Shown here in pieces: positions 11,752 through 22,757 of a stretch of DNA of 64,000 nt (position 1 is its first letter; every line of letters starts with the position of its first letter). The position numbers and the translations under genes were made by a program. Under the pieces are notes generated by a model. The model had not been told where the DNA came from. It was given only the letters and a program-made list of their open reading frames with translations, and ran no database searches. This DNA comes from Acephala macrosclerotiorum (lineage: Eukaryota; Ascomycota; Leotiomycetes; Helotiales; Mollisiaceae). The stretch is taken from assembly GCA_014904845.1 (NCBI GenBank), contig MU119263.1, positions 186,001 through 250,000 on the forward strand. The letters run 5' to 3'.

Positions 11752-13451
11752 ATGTCCGTAGCAAACTCGCAACAGAGTGTTTCGACTGCGCAATTTTCAG
11801 AAGAGAAGGACATGCCAGATATTGAAAAAGGCAATAGCAACTCTGGGAACGAGGGATCGGACAATGAGAAGTCGGACGAAAGGGCAAATCTAAGATATAC
11901 GGCGCAGGATTGGGATGGTGCTGATGATCCTGGAAATCCTCTCAACTGGTCGCCATGGAAGCGACATTATCATATTGTTCCTATTGCTATCATCTCCTTC
12001 TCAGCGTACGTAGCCCTTCCTCCTTACCAAGTACAATCTAACACAACTTAAAGCACAATCGGATCCTCAATCTACACACCAGCAGTCCCAGTGATAATGA
12101 AAGAATGGGGCATCAGCTCCACCGTCGCCTTCCTTCCCTTGACATTTTACGTCCTCGCTCTAGCCTTAGGACCCATAATCGCGGCACCAATGTCCGAAAC
12201 CTACGGACGGCATATCGTCTATCTCGTCTCCGTGCCTGTCGCTGCACTATTCACGATGGGTACTGGCTTCTCGCAGAACATATGGACATTATGCATCCTT
12301 CGATTCTTCTCCGGCCTCGCTTTCTCGCCTGCATTGGCGATTGGTGCTGGGACAATCGCGGATATGAATCCTAATCATCGCAGGACTGCTCCTTCTGCTA
12401 TCTATGTTCTAAGTCCATTCTTGGGTCCAGCTTTAGGGTAAGTCTTGACACCCGTACCTTTTCGTGTAGTCACGCTAATTTTCTGAAGGCCAGTAATCGG
12501 ATCATTCGTCACCGTCCGCAAAAACTGGCGCTGGACCCAATGGACCATAATCTTCTTCGCCATCTTCTCCTTCATCCTAACCCTCTTCGCCCGCGAAACC
12601 TACAAAAAAACCATCCTCGCCCGCCGTCGTCACAAGCTCGGCCTCCCACCACCATCCCCCTTCCCCTCCACCGCCGCGAAACTAAAATTCCTATTCGCCG
12701 TCACTCTTCTTCGCCCACTCCACATGCTAATGACGGAACCTATTGTCGCTTTTTTGAGTATTTATGTGGCGTTTAATTTTAGTGTGTTGTTTGCTTTCTT
12801 TGCGGCGTTTCCGTATACGTTTGAGAGTGTGTATGGATTTGATACTGAACAGAGCGGTCTGGTATTTTTGGCGATTGGGGTGGGGAGTGGGTTGGCTGTT
12901 CCGACGGTGTTGCTTTGTGATTGGTATCTTTATCAGCCGCATGTTAGAGCGAGTAAGGAGAAGGGTGGGAATGGTGCTGTTGCTCCAGAATACAGGTTGT
13001 ATCCTGCTATGATGGGGAGTTTTGGGTTGCCGATTGGGTTGTTTGTGAGTTCTTCCTTTTCGTGTTGGGGTTTGGAGGAGTTGAGCTGATGAATCGGCAG
13101 TGGTTTGCATGGACAGCCCGCAGCGATATCTCCTGGGCGAGTCCAGTTGTTTCCGCGATCCCTTTCGCGTGGGGTAATCTCAGCTGCTTCATCGCTGCTG
13201 CAAATTACCTCATCGATACCTACCAAGCTCTGAACGGAGCTTCAGCTATGGCTGCAAATGGCTTCCTACGATACGTGCTTGGAGCCGTGTTTCCGCTCTT
13301 TACATTACAGATGTATAGAAATCTAGGCATCAATTGGGCGACAAGCTTGTTGGGATTTATTGCTACGGCGTTGTTGCCTGTGCCGTGGGTGCTGTTTAAG
13401 TATGGGCATAGTATTAGGGCCAGGAGCAGGTATGATACTTTGAAGATTTGA
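11752..13451 (+). CDS. MFS drug:H+ antiporter (DHA1-type) transporter
   Basis: Four exons (11752-12005, 12054-12437, 12489-13044, 13101-13451) splice in phase to 514 residues. A polar acidic N-terminus leads to LNWSPWKRHY, the usual entry motif of this family before the first helix. About 12 hydrophobic segments follow. The stretch SPFLGPALGPVIGSF, spanning intron 2, matches the antiporter motif (GPxxGP) of DHA1 exporters. RFFSGLAFSPALAIGAG and the MSETYGRH loop after helix 2 also fit. Expected role: plasma-membrane efflux of drugs, polyamines or small toxins by proton exchange; the substrate cannot be told. The protein is complete with no lesions. Confidence 0.9.
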
Positions 13452-14591
13452 GGTGGGGTTGGAGATTGTATATATTGGGATCTGGGATTTTGCATATAGA
13501 AAGTTGGGATATAGAAGGTTGGGGTATTGATACAAAGAGTCTTCCTTGAACTTGCCTCAATTCCTGTTTTTCTTTCATCAGCAAGTGCCGCTGTCGATTC
13601 ACTTTCAATGCCCCAGCTCACATAGGATACTCCCAAAATTTCGTTGCACATCTCAGAGCGCGAGAAGGTCGATCAAGAAATTCTATTAGCTGGAAATTTG
13701 GTTGTAGATAGAACGGGTGTCCCAGCTTCGAAAGGACATTGGAAGAATTTCGTTGCACATCTTAGTCCCGCGAACGCGCGGATGTGCTCTATTCTGCTTT
13801 TGGTTAGCTCAACTCTTTGAGCATCAAGTGAATATCTAGACAATTATGTGGCTGTCCCGAATCTCTTGGAACATTCTGGGGATTTTGTTGCACTCCGCAG
13901 CCTGCGCTAGCGGTGCGATATCGCACTTTGTTCGATGTACTTGGTGAAGTCTCATCTTCAACACTTCCCAACAGTCAATTATCAGACTGTCAAATCGAGT
14001 GATTGGGACTTTTAGAAGTATTCTTAATTGCGAATACGTCTTGTAGTTGAAATTTTTAAAATTCTGTTGATGGATTTCTCTGTATGGAGGTGAAGATGGC
14101 GAAGCCACTATGAAAGATCTCGTGAAAGTGAGGACTCGGGATTTGGCAATATCGGAGGACGCAGCTTTAATAGAGTGCTGAAAATTCCTTTCTCCCGAAC
14201 TGCGGCATAATAGCATGCCAGAGATATTGTAGACTCAAGTGAGTTTCATGGTCCTGGTCCTAGCTATGCGCACGTGACATCAACCAAGGTCGAGGATCAA
14301 TTTGGCTTGTGGAGCCCTCATTGTTACTGCTGGGTCTCAATTCTCCAATTCTGCCTCTCAATTCTCTTAGTGGTCTGTTTGCTTGTTGTCTTTGTCAGGC
14401 TTTTTGAGTTCCTCGAAATGTTTTCCGCATGCGGACCTAAGGTATACAGTCCGCATTCTAGCATTATTTTACTTCAATGTGAACAAAGAGGCTTCAAGTA
14501 CCCTGCACCCCACGATTTTGAGTCTATAGTCTCTCGCGTCCTAACTATATCTCGTCATATACTATATTTTTAGCAGGTCTCAACCACAACA
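13452..14591. other. Intergenic with diverged short repeats, no gene
   Basis: One 126-codon minus-strand frame (13836-14216) lacks any recognisable feature and is probably chance. The stretch contains the repeat described at 13639-13900. Confidence 0.45.
13639..13900. repeat. Three diverged copies of a TTTCGTTGCAC motif
   Basis: TTTCGTTGCACATCT occurs at about 13639 and again at about 13748; a weaker copy, TTTTGTTGCACTCC, lies near 13884. Copies two and three also share flanking matches beginning TGTCCC about 30-40 bases upstream. The spacing (about 109 and 136 bp) suggests an old, decaying tandem duplication. Confidence 0.4.
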
Positions 14592-16506
14592 ATGGCGACC
14601 ACAGAGCCCCGAGTCACGGATCCCAAGCAGCCAGGACCTCCAGGCACCACAAATAATTGGCTCAACAAGCAATTGACCTGGAGGATTCCATTGGGGCCAG
14701 AATGGGAGCCCGTAAGGGCACTTGGTATCGGTTCTGCAGAATCCGTCACCGGTCTCTGGACTCGTTCCAAAACTGCAGATGGCACAACCCTCTCATCTAC
14801 CGATCTCAGCCACATCGTTGTAAAGCAAGTCCTAGCGAGAGGAGAGCAGGATGCAATAACCGGATTACAGTCTATTGGTACTGATCGTGAGTTCCAGGCC
14901 TACGAGTTGTTGAATACAGCGAACAGCAAGCATATCGTGAAGATGTATCGCACGATGCACCGAGATGTCGGAGGTGGAACTGGAAATTTCCCTGCGGACT
15001 TTCTTGGTGTTTGTAACGAGCGGTTATATCTTGAGTTCTGCCCAGGAGGTGACTTGCAGGGCTTATTCACCAAAATGGTAAAGGGGCCAGCATTGGAAGA
15101 GGAGGATGTGTGGAGAATGTTTGACGATTTGGCACGAGCTTGCGCAGTGTTGGAGCGAGGGACAGAAGATGTCAATGCTGAGGCATGGAAGTACGAGATT
15201 GCACATTTGGACTTGAAGGCAGCGAATGGTCAGTAAAATTCCTGGCATAGGTATCCATCAGCTAACCGATATAGTTTTTCTTGGGACTTTCGATGATGAG
15301 CATACGAGAATTCCAGTAATCAAGGTAGGGGTGAAATTGGTGGTAACCCATTGAGCGACGCTGACTTTGGCGTTCAAAGTTTGGAGACTTTGGTACCGCT
15401 GAAGATATCTCAAAGTACCCTGTCGAATGGCAGACGTGCCACGCAGAAAATCCTCAGCAGTATGCACGGAGTATACGATACTTTAGACGAGGCCAACAAA
15501 TTGACATGCCTCCAGTAAGCCTTCTCAAACAATACCTTTGATCTAGATGACCATGCTGATTCTTCCAATTTAGGAGATGACACGAGACGCGAGACGGGAG
15601 CCAGAGAGTTACACTCAAATCACCTCCAAGACTAACATCTGGCAATCAGCCGCACTGATATGTACCATCCTTACGAATCATGAGTACTGGTCAGACTGCA
15701 CAAGTAGCCAAATGCCTTGCGATCTTAGTGAAAAGCTTAAGGCCGCCGATTTGCTACATGGCGCCGAGCTTTACAATGGCAGCAACCCCGCCAGCACAAC
15801 ATACTCAGCAGAACTCCGAACTCTAGTCCTCGAATGTCTTCTCCGAGACTTCACCCTGAGACCTGATTCTGTCAAGTTGCAAAAGCGCACCCAAGCTGGA
15901 CTCGAGAAATGGAAAGGCACATCAAAGAACTCCCTCGCCCATCTCGGATTTGACGACGTTCCTCGCGCACCACTGGGGGCTAATGCACCTTCAGAATGGG
16001 ACGAAGACGACAATGACTACGTCAGGATCAACGTTGCCATTCGAGGCGATTACACAGACACATCTCCCGAGGCAGCGACATACATCACTCTCCCACGAGT
16101 TCATCGCTGTGCAACGATCAAGAGTGTGAAGGAAGAAATCAATAACAGACTGTTCTTTGTTGACCAAGGACAACTGGACTTAGACGGCATATACACAACC
16201 AGGACGCAGCCGCCCATTAAGAGTATTGATGTTACTGGCAAGGATACATTTCTGTATTGGAAGGATGGTATATATCCAGATGAGGATGCGACTTTGAAAG
16301 CTTTGGGTGTTGGAGACTGGGAGTCTATGACTTACTTTTGGGGTGAGAATGTTAAGGCTGAGAAGTTCCAGGTTGTTCAAAAAGTTATTGATGGATGGAG
16401 AGAGGACGCAGAAAGGCTGGCCAAGGGTTTGTTCGTCATCAAAGATGAGGATGAGAAGAAACCTAAGGATGAGAATGGAGGAAAACCCATTAAGGTCGAA
16501 GACTAG
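14592..16506 (+). CDS. Protein-kinase-like protein with C-terminal extension
   Basis: Four exons (14592-15228, 15275-15324, 15380-15514, 15574-16506) splice in phase to 584 residues. The kinase fold is readable: a Gly-loop-like ALGIGSAESV (about 43-52), Lys in IVVKQVL (about K78), LYLEFCPGGDLQ hinge, catalytic loop HLDLKAAN (205-212; Leu instead of the usual Arg of HRD) and DFG in KFGDFGTAED (Asp about 232). The DFG codons lie right after intron 2. A region of about 200 residues with a beta-rich look follows (ITLPRVHRC, DTFLYWKDGIYPDEDATL), of unknown fold. Essential Lys, Asp, Asn and DFG are present, so activity is plausible. The frame ends at TAG 16504, immediately followed by an in-frame charged tail (next entry). 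Confidence 0.8.
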
Positions 16507-16686
16507 AAGAAGGATGAGGATAAGGAGAAGGATGAGGATAAGAAGAAGGATGATGGTGAGAATAAGGACAAAGAGAAGGGTAAGGAACAGACTGAAGGTG
16601 AAGATAAGAGCAAGACTCAGATTGGTTTCATGGCGGCATACGAGCAGGATGAAGAAGCCGATGTTGCCATGCTAGAGTATATCTAA
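16507..16686 (+). other. In-frame 59-codon Lys/Asp/Glu-rich extension after the kinase stop
   Basis: Directly after TAG (16504-16506) the same frame stays open to TAA at 16684. It encodes a Lys-Asp-Glu repeat tract and then a less repetitive end, AAYEQDEEADVAMLEYI. The tract continues the composition of the residues just before the stop (DEDEKKPKDENGG). It therefore looks like coding sequence cut off by a recent nonsense change, or a readthrough extension. Confidence 0.5.
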
Positions 16687-18185
16687 ATATTCTTCGTGAT
16701 TTGGCACTGCCTAGGCTCAGGGATATCATTTCCATTTCCAGTATTGCTATCATAGGCATCATTAAGTCCCAACACGTACGAGGAGAGTTGGAATCTCTGT
16801 TATCCAAAGTTTCTCTTATTTGCATTTCCATAGCCAGTCAAAGAGATTGTCAAGACCCATAGAAGTTTTATTGATCTTAATTAAAATTTTAATGAAAATG
16901 GATACTTCGATTTTCGACAAGTGAGACTCCTGAATGAGGACAAAGGACTGGTTGATATTAATCAAGTCAGAGGTAGTTTTTGATGACGTACCCGGCTTCT
17001 TTTTGTGACAGCAGCCGACCAAAAGCAGCCGCCCTTACCATGGTCCCTGATATTAAACCCCTCCCCCCCTCCCTCTTAAAAAAAAAAAAAAGGCGTCCTC
17101 GCTTTTAATTCTATTTTTTTTATCGTTATCTAGATGATCGTAGTTATTAATCTTATCCTCGAAAGCTTTGATTTAAACCGGCAGACTCTTGGGAGGGCTA
17201 GTCTGATCGGGATATTTTAAATAGTAAACTTTTAATAAATACGAAATATATTTGATATCCGAAGTAGTATAGTTTGACTTCTGCTGGATTGAAGAAGAAT
17301 TCATTACGAAATTACTAATAGATGATGAGCAGATGTTGGTTGGTACGGAGCAATACCAAATTCGATAACTTTTAGGGGTGATGATTCCCAAAGCGGCAAC
17401 CGGTCTTCTTAACTGGTCTGCGCCGCAACCCGGGTCTCTGGTCATCCCCTGTCCTTTTTCTCCTCATCCCTCCTGCACGGCGACTAACTTGGTTGGCCAA
17501 GTTTCGCGCGCGCTTGTCAAGCCTCTTGCGAATCGAGCATAGGAATTGTTTTGGAGGATTAGCCAGTAGGATGCATTTCTCCCCCTCTCTAACATATAGT
17601 ATAAGCGGTTGCGGACTAATTGTTTCTTATTGTAATCCAACGCCGAGGTCCCCAGGCCATATACATAGATCTATGGATTGCTTGAATCTAACTCGACAGC
17701 AGGCCTGCAAAGGAAGAAAGTACCCTGAGAAGATGCCCAAGTTTCGTGCAATGAGGTAAGCGCCGAGATGAGACGTTTGAAGACCCACTTTGGTCAGATG
17801 TAGATGGCGTATCGCGTTGGTGTATGAAATGGAAGGTCCAGAGGATGGACAGATAAGAGAGGCTGGATTCAACTTGGTCGTGGCAGAGGACGACTTTGTC
17901 ATAGCATGAGGAATATACAAACTGTCGTCAAACCACTTTGCACGTCAATGAAAACATTATCGAAGTCTCTCAGAAAATACACGGCCAAACCCCCTCGCTC
18001 AACTGATCCCTTGCCACCCTCTACCTTCATTGAGCCTTTCACCCAATTAAATTCGAATCTCTTTCCTCATATATTTTTTTTTACCAAATCTTGGATTGTT
18101 GTACTACAACTCGAGCCCCTGGCATCAATCGAAGATCTGCACTCAAGTAGATTAGTTGAACCGAATCATCCTAATCTTGAACATA
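16687..18185. other. Intergenic with AT-rich relic-like stretch
   Basis: No gene. A C-rich tract and a 13-A run lie near 17057-17090. They precede about 300 bp of AT-rich sequence (17090-17390) with many TAT/TTA words, which may be an old mutated repeat. The rest is the promoter region of the gene at 18186. Confidence 0.4.
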
Positions 18186-18749
18186 ATGGGAGGAGATTGG
18201 GAGCGCTACTTTGATGAGGGTGTACAAGCTTGGTTCGAGATCAATCGAGCCACTGGGGAAACCAAATGGATCGAAGGCAACGACGACGTGGGGGAAGGAG
18301 CTGCTGGAAAAGAGGAGGAGGAGGCGGCGCCGATCGCTGACGAATGGCGTGCAGTCTACGTCGTCAGATACGAGGGAGGCGGGCCTGTGTTCAAACACTG
18401 GGCCTTGTATGTTATCGACGAGCAAGAGAACAGCCCCGGGTTTTTATGTAATCTTGAAGGACAACGAACAAAATATCGCTATGTTTGCAAGAAAACAAGG
18501 AAACATCCCAAAGACTCCACGAGTTTCGTTGATATGCATCAAGTGGGTTGGGTCGAAACCGACGATCTCAAGAAGCTCAGAGACTTCGCGAAAGCTAAGA
18601 AAATCATGAACGAAGACCAGTATTGGGGGTGCCAAGACTGGACATGGGAGATTATAGCAGAGCTAGAAGAAGCGGGTCTGCTTCAGCATGGCGACGAATA
18701 TGAAAAGGAACGGAGCGAGCTCGAGAGCTTGAAAGGTGCTGGAAAATAA
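18186..18749 (+). CDS. WW-like plus HWALYV/CQDW domain protein, hypothetical
   Basis: Single exon of 187 residues from ATG 18186; ten further codons with an upstream ATG exist but the sequence from MGGDWERYF looks like the natural start. Residues 5-28 (W...YFDEGVQAWFEINRATGETKW) resemble a WW domain with two Trp 23 residues apart. After an acidic linker, residues 53-160 contain HWALYV (His 71) and GCQDWTWEII (Cys 149). A His in an HWALYV box followed downstream by a Cys in a short helix-like box is the pattern of circularly permuted NlpC/P60-LRAT folds, so a thiol hydrolase or acyltransferase is possible. That is inference. No signal peptide or membrane segment. Confidence 0.65.
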   Translation: MGGDWERYFDEGVQAWFEINRATGETKWIEGNDDVGEGAAGKEEEEAAPIADEWRAVYVVRYEGGGPVFKHWALYVIDEQENSPGFLCNLEGQRTKYRYVCKKTRKHPKDSTSFVDMHQVGWVETDDLKKLRDFAKAKKIMNEDQYWGCQDWTWEIIAELEEAGLLQHGDEYEKERSELESLKGAGK

Positions 18750-19099
18750 TCGCTACGCAATTCAAAATGAAACATGTGGTGTGATGGTTGTATGGGTTGC
18801 AATTTGAGTTCCTTAAAATTGTACTATTTTTTCTTTAGTGTCTTATCAGTTGAGATCGAGTATCGGCTCACATAGGCGGCCTAGGCTAGCTTAGATGCAA
18901 TAGTGAATTTACTTTATTAAGGGAACATTCCCACCTACTTAGATGGGCAGATTAGACATCACAATACCAGTCCTTTTGCCCTCTCAACTGATATATCTAG
19001 TTGATCTCTTTGAAATTTACTGCGTTTGATTTTTGTTTGTCAAAAAATCCTCAGATAATTCTAAGAGTATCCCTATCAATAGTTCGCTAGTCGAGGACA
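18750..19099. other. Short intergenic region
   Basis: Convergent 3' ends of the plus-strand 18186 gene and the minus-strand APH-like gene. Nothing else is seen. Confidence 0.5.
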
Positions 19100-20311
19100 C
19101 TATTGTGCATTCGTGTGATAATGGTCCTCTTTGACTGCCGAATAGCCAATGGATAACCTCCAAATACGCCCAACTAAGAATCGTTCTGGATGTCTCGCCG
19201 GAGAAATACACTGTGGAAGATATTTATACCAATCATTTTCAACATTTCTATCGAACAAATGTAGCACTTGCATCGATTCAAGGTATTCGGGGTAGAATCC
19301 ACTTGTTTCCCAATCAATGATTCCACTCACAGTGTAATTATCATCGGCATCCAGCTTGACCATGATATTCGCTGGTCGCACATCACCATGAGTGAAAACA
19401 ACCTTATCACTTGGTGGAGGTAGGAAGCTGCGAAGAAAGCTCGTCCATGCTTGGCTTGGAGGATAGTCGTCCACTGAAAACTGGAAATCTTCAAAGGCGG
19501 AAATTGTCGTAACTTGCTGTTGGTCATGGTCGTCCATGTGAACATCCTGTACCCCTTCGCCTTTGACCCCCCCTAATTTCTGCCCGGGTGGTAGTTCCAA
19601 GCTTCGGAGCTCAAGGAATATTCTTTGGAGATCCTGTTGAATCATGGCTTTGTTATTGCAGGTGATATTCGGCCATACATCTGCTAAGGTGGTTGAGGGA
19701 ATGTAGCTCATGAGCATTATATGAACGTTCGAGAATTCAATAAGTCCATGGGGTCTAGGCGCTGGGATAGTGGGCGCTTTTGAGGCGAGGAACTGGATAG
19801 AGGTATATTCTGTATATTGTTTACAGTCTCCGTTTCCCGGGATGATCTTGGCGACGGTTTCTTGGTTGCATTTGAGGACAACGCCGCTCAAAGGATTCCC
19901 CCACAACTTTTCGCCAGCCAATATCATTCCTTTCAACGCATCCACGAGTGAGGATCCGTCTAACAACCCGTTTTCCGTATAGCTTGCCAGGAGGCTTGTT
20001 CCAGCTGTAGATAATGGATGGATTATCTTCGCTTTCCCAGCGCTGCAAACGAGTCTCTCGCAGAAATCCATTTTCTTGGGAGGCGGCGGCTTGGAACGTT
20101 TTGACGTAGGGGTATCTAACTGCCGGGATATGGTGCGCAGTTTGACTAGCAAGTCTGCTTTGGGATCGGCTTCCATTTCGGCTTGGAGAAGCCTCATCAT
20201 TTCCTGGTTCTTTGTGATCTTATCCGAAGGCTTCGCCGCCAACTGGGTTGGAGCAGCGCCATCCTGATGTTCGCTTCCTATCATTAGTAATATTCTAGGA
20301 GAAAGGAGCAT
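19100..20311 (-). CDS. Aminoglycoside-phosphotransferase-like (APH) kinase-fold protein
   Basis: A single exon of 403 residues. The C-terminal 280 residues carry the APH/choline-kinase signature: VVLKCNQETVAKII (ATP-anchoring Lys), the phosphate-transfer loop VFTHGDVRPANIMV and the metal-binding SGIIDWETSGFYPEYLE. Fungal genomes carry many such genes with unknown small-molecule or protein substrates. The first 80 residues are a polar helix-rich extension (NQEMMRLLQAEMEADPKADLL). The start is uncertain: an upstream in-frame ATG (20366, MDEQLGFIEMQNAK) is separated by a TAA overlapping a possible donor, but no normal-length intron restores the frame. Translation may begin at 20311 or at the internal Met of MIGSEHQ. 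Confidence 0.8.
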   Translation of the reverse strand: MLLSPRILLMIGSEHQDGAAPTQLAAKPSDKITKNQEMMRLLQAEMEADPKADLLVKLRTISRQLDTPTSKRSKPPPPKKMDFCERLVCSAGKAKIIHPLSTAGTSLLASYTENGLLDGSSLVDALKGMILAGEKLWGNPLSGVVLKCNQETVAKIIPGNGDCKQYTEYTSIQFLASKAPTIPAPRPHGLIEFSNVHIMLMSYIPSTTLADVWPNITCNNKAMIQQDLQRIFLELRSLELPPGQKLGGVKGEGVQDVHMDDHDQQQVTTISAFEDFQFSVDDYPPSQAWTSFLRSFLPPPSDKVVFTHGDVRPANIMVKLDADDNYTVSGIIDWETSGFYPEYLESMQVLHLFDRNVENDWYKYLPQCISPARHPERFLVGRIWRLSIGYSAVKEDHYHTNAQ

Positions 20312-20977
20312 CTCTTACTTTGCGTTTTGCATCTCGATGAATCCAAGCTGCTCGTCCATGGGAGGTGGTTGTCAGGCTCGGCAATGATGTTCAAGAGAAA
20401 AATTTCTTGCCACGTGATTCTACACTTAGCGGTTAGCGCCGCCGGCACTGACGGCAGCCGACTGATTGGCTGTCGCAAACCAGCCCGTCACTAAGCGAAC
20501 CAACGGTAGCTGAAGCTAGGAAAATAAATAAGCTACGAGACTCCGTAGCCCCACATTCGCACTCGCTTAAGCACTGCAAAACCCCTTTCTACTCAGCTAC
20601 CATCAAGGAATCTTGGCTTTCACATGCCGATATTTCTCTCTTGCAGCACGCGACCTCCACCGATGTCTTACCATGCTGGCGAGCTCGATACCGAGTTGAA
20701 GTGAATGAGGCTTTCGAGAGCAACGGATAAGCAAGGCGTGACTAAAATCCGAACGGAAAAGGCCTGCGCCCCTTTTCTCTCCTCGGCTGAGTCTCGCTAC
20801 TCGGCATGGCTGGAGAGCACGTCCATTGGATGCAAGGGTTGTATGGGACGAAAAGTACGAGATATTGTTGCCTTTTAGTCTCAATATTGTGAATGCTGGC
20901 TTCTCTTGTTGCTTCATATATCTTCATGCTCTTCGCTGCTCGAATGACGTTGAGAAAAGACAAACGAAGTCATCACA
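20312..20977. other. Intergenic between divergent genes
   Basis: Upstream region of both the APH-like gene (minus) and the thioesterase-like gene (plus). Short frames here look like chance. Confidence 0.45.
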
Positions 20978-22203
20978 ATGGCAAGGACGAAATTCACAAA
21001 AGTGCGGAAGATCACGAGCGTCGTGGCCGTGACAACTTCGGTCATCACCGCAATCTTGATAGCGTTGAAGCAAAATGATATTAGGATATATGTTGTCAAT
21101 TTCTTCGTTGGACCAGGCTACAAGTCACGGATCCTCTTACTCCTAATTGCTCTCCTCAACATCAAGAACTTCCCCATAGTGTAGCACGTGAGGACCTCTC
21201 TCCCCTCCCGTCGCACAACATTTCAGCTGACAGCTTTTCCAAGTACCGCATGGCCAGTGGAGTATTCAAATACATGATCTACGGCACCCACCAATTTAAC
21301 CACCACCCACACCTGCACCCAAAATCCTCCTCCAAAACATACACACCAAAAGGACCATCCACCCTCTTCCTCCCCATCATAACCAGCACGCACTCTCCCC
21401 TCTGGGAAACAGACTGGAACCTCCACAAATCTAACTCAACCTACTTCACCGATCTCGACGTCTCACGACACCATCTCATCGCCTGCTTGTTCAGAGAAGG
21501 GCTTGCGCATCTTGTTGAAACCGATGAAGCGGTTCTAGACTTGGAAGGGAAGCCGGCGAAGGGACATAGGTTCATGATGGTGGGGAGTGTGAGCTGTAGC
21601 TTTAAGAGGGAGATAAAGCCGTACGTTGGGTATGAGGTTTGGAGTCGGGTGCTTTGTTGGGATCGGAAGTGGATCTATGTTGTGAGTCATTTTGTGAAGA
21701 AGGGGACTGCGAAGCCGAGATGGTATGTTATGGAAAGGGGAAACTCATCTTTTGGAAGTGTGTTTGGAGGTGGAGGGAGCGGGTTTGAAGAACAGAAAAA
21801 GACTTTGGCTGAGAATGAGCATGCGAAATATGAGAAGCTTGCAACGATGGATGGGTTCGGAGATATCCCAGATACAGCGATCTATGCATCAGGCATAGTT
21901 CGCTACGTAGTGAAGTCCGGACGAATGACTGTTCATCCAAACTTGTTGTTGGGTGCATCGGGACTGCTTCCTTCGAGACCTGGAGGATGGGAGGGGTTGG
22001 CATCGAATGGAGGGAAGGAGTCAAACATGACTTTAGAGCAAGAGAAGGATCATCGAAGCGACGAGTGGGACTGGAGAAAAGTCGAGGCTGAGAACGCTCG
22101 TGGGCTCAAACTCGCTCAGCACCTAGATGCATTGGAAGGGACGCATTGCGAGTGGTCAGGTAGCCAATGGCCAGCACTGGATAAATTCAGAGATCTATTT
22201 TGA
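20978..22203 (+). CDS. Membrane-anchored thioesterase-like (4HBT/THEM6-type) protein
   Basis: Two exons, 20978-21180 and 21234-22203, joined over a 53-nt GTAGCA...GACAG intron, give 390 residues. An N-terminal hydrophobic helix (ITSVVAVTTSVITAILIAL) and a second hydrophobic stretch (ILLLLIALLNIKNFPIV) anchor the protein. The hot-dog-like part contains LHKSNSTYFTDLDVSR, a signature of fungal thioesterase-like proteins related to THEM6, with the conserved Asp-Leu-Asp. It then runs through VGSVSCSFKREIKPYVGYEV and WIYVVSHFVKKG. An in-frame TAG at 21182 lies inside the intron, so the gene is intact. Likely role: hydrolysis of acyl-thioesters at a membrane; the substrate is unknown. Confidence 0.8.
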
Positions 22204-22250
22204 TTCTGATGAAAGTTGTGGGATCGACGAGAGCCGCTTGGAAACTACCC

Positions 22251-22757
22251 TTAATGGCCCAAAGGCAGTAAACCAGGATCTAGATTAAAAGTCAGTTTTG
22301 ATCTCACGCTTCCAGGTGCAATCTTCCTTACGATGCCCACAAAACCAGCATTCTCGCTTGAAAGGGAGCCCCCTTTCTTCCTCAGAGTATAGATCATACT
22401 ATACATAGCCATGCCCTTGCCTTCTCCTAAGATCCTGATCCATTCATCTTTCTTCCTCATATAGACACTTGGTCCCCAGCCTTTAATCTGCTTTGCCTCT
22501 TTGACCGCCTCCTCGTTCGAGTACTCAAGATATTTGACAAAAACCACGACAAACCATTGCTGGCATTGTTTCTCAGTCCAGTCCCACTGTGGCGCATCAG
22601 TAGCCTCGATCGATTGATATTGTAAAGATTGCTCTAATTCTTGTTCGGCGGACGGCCCGTCGCTGTATGGTGGTGGCACTTGTGGGGAACTTGAAAATTT
22701 CCGCTTGTGGGTTTGGAACGTGGTGTCTCGTTTTCGAAAGATGGTTGAAAATGGCAT
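22251..22757 (-). CDS. Small SAM/pointed-like domain protein, hypothetical
   Basis: Single-exon frame of 168 residues starting MPFSTIFRKRD. After a Ser/Pro-rich basic leader (VPPPYSDG is a PPxY motif) lies a helical domain. It begins WDWTEKQCQQWFVVVF, continues through EEAVKEAKQIKGWGPSVYM and ends EWIRILGEGKGMAMYSMIY. The rhythm of Trp at the start, GWGP in the middle and a closing GxGMAMY helix resembles small SAM-like domains found in many leotiomycete hypothetical proteins. No catalytic motif. The gene is convergent with the thioesterase-like gene, 47 nt between stops. Confidence 0.65.
   Translation of the reverse strand: MPFSTIFRKRDTTFQTHKRKFSSSPQVPPPYSDGPSAEQELEQSLQYQSIEATDAPQWDWTEKQCQQWFVVVFVKYLEYSNEEAVKEAKQIKGWGPSVYMRKKDEWIRILGEGKGMAMYSMIYTLRKKGGSLSSENAGFVGIVRKIAPGSVRSKLTFNLDPGLLPLGH

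Noticed and set aside
13836..14216. 126-codon minus-strand frame
   Set aside because: No motif, no splice partner and it overlaps the diverged repeats.
20312..20366. Upstream first exon for the APH-like gene (MDEQLGFIEMQNAK)
   Set aside because: It is in frame but separated by TAA; the only phase-correct intron would be about 24 nt, too short, and longer ones break the frame.
21182..21184. In-frame TAG in the thioesterase-like gene, at first taken as a nonsense mutation
   Set aside because: A GTAGCA donor at 21181 and acceptor at 21233 remove it, and the phases match exactly (two bases plus one), so the gene is intact.
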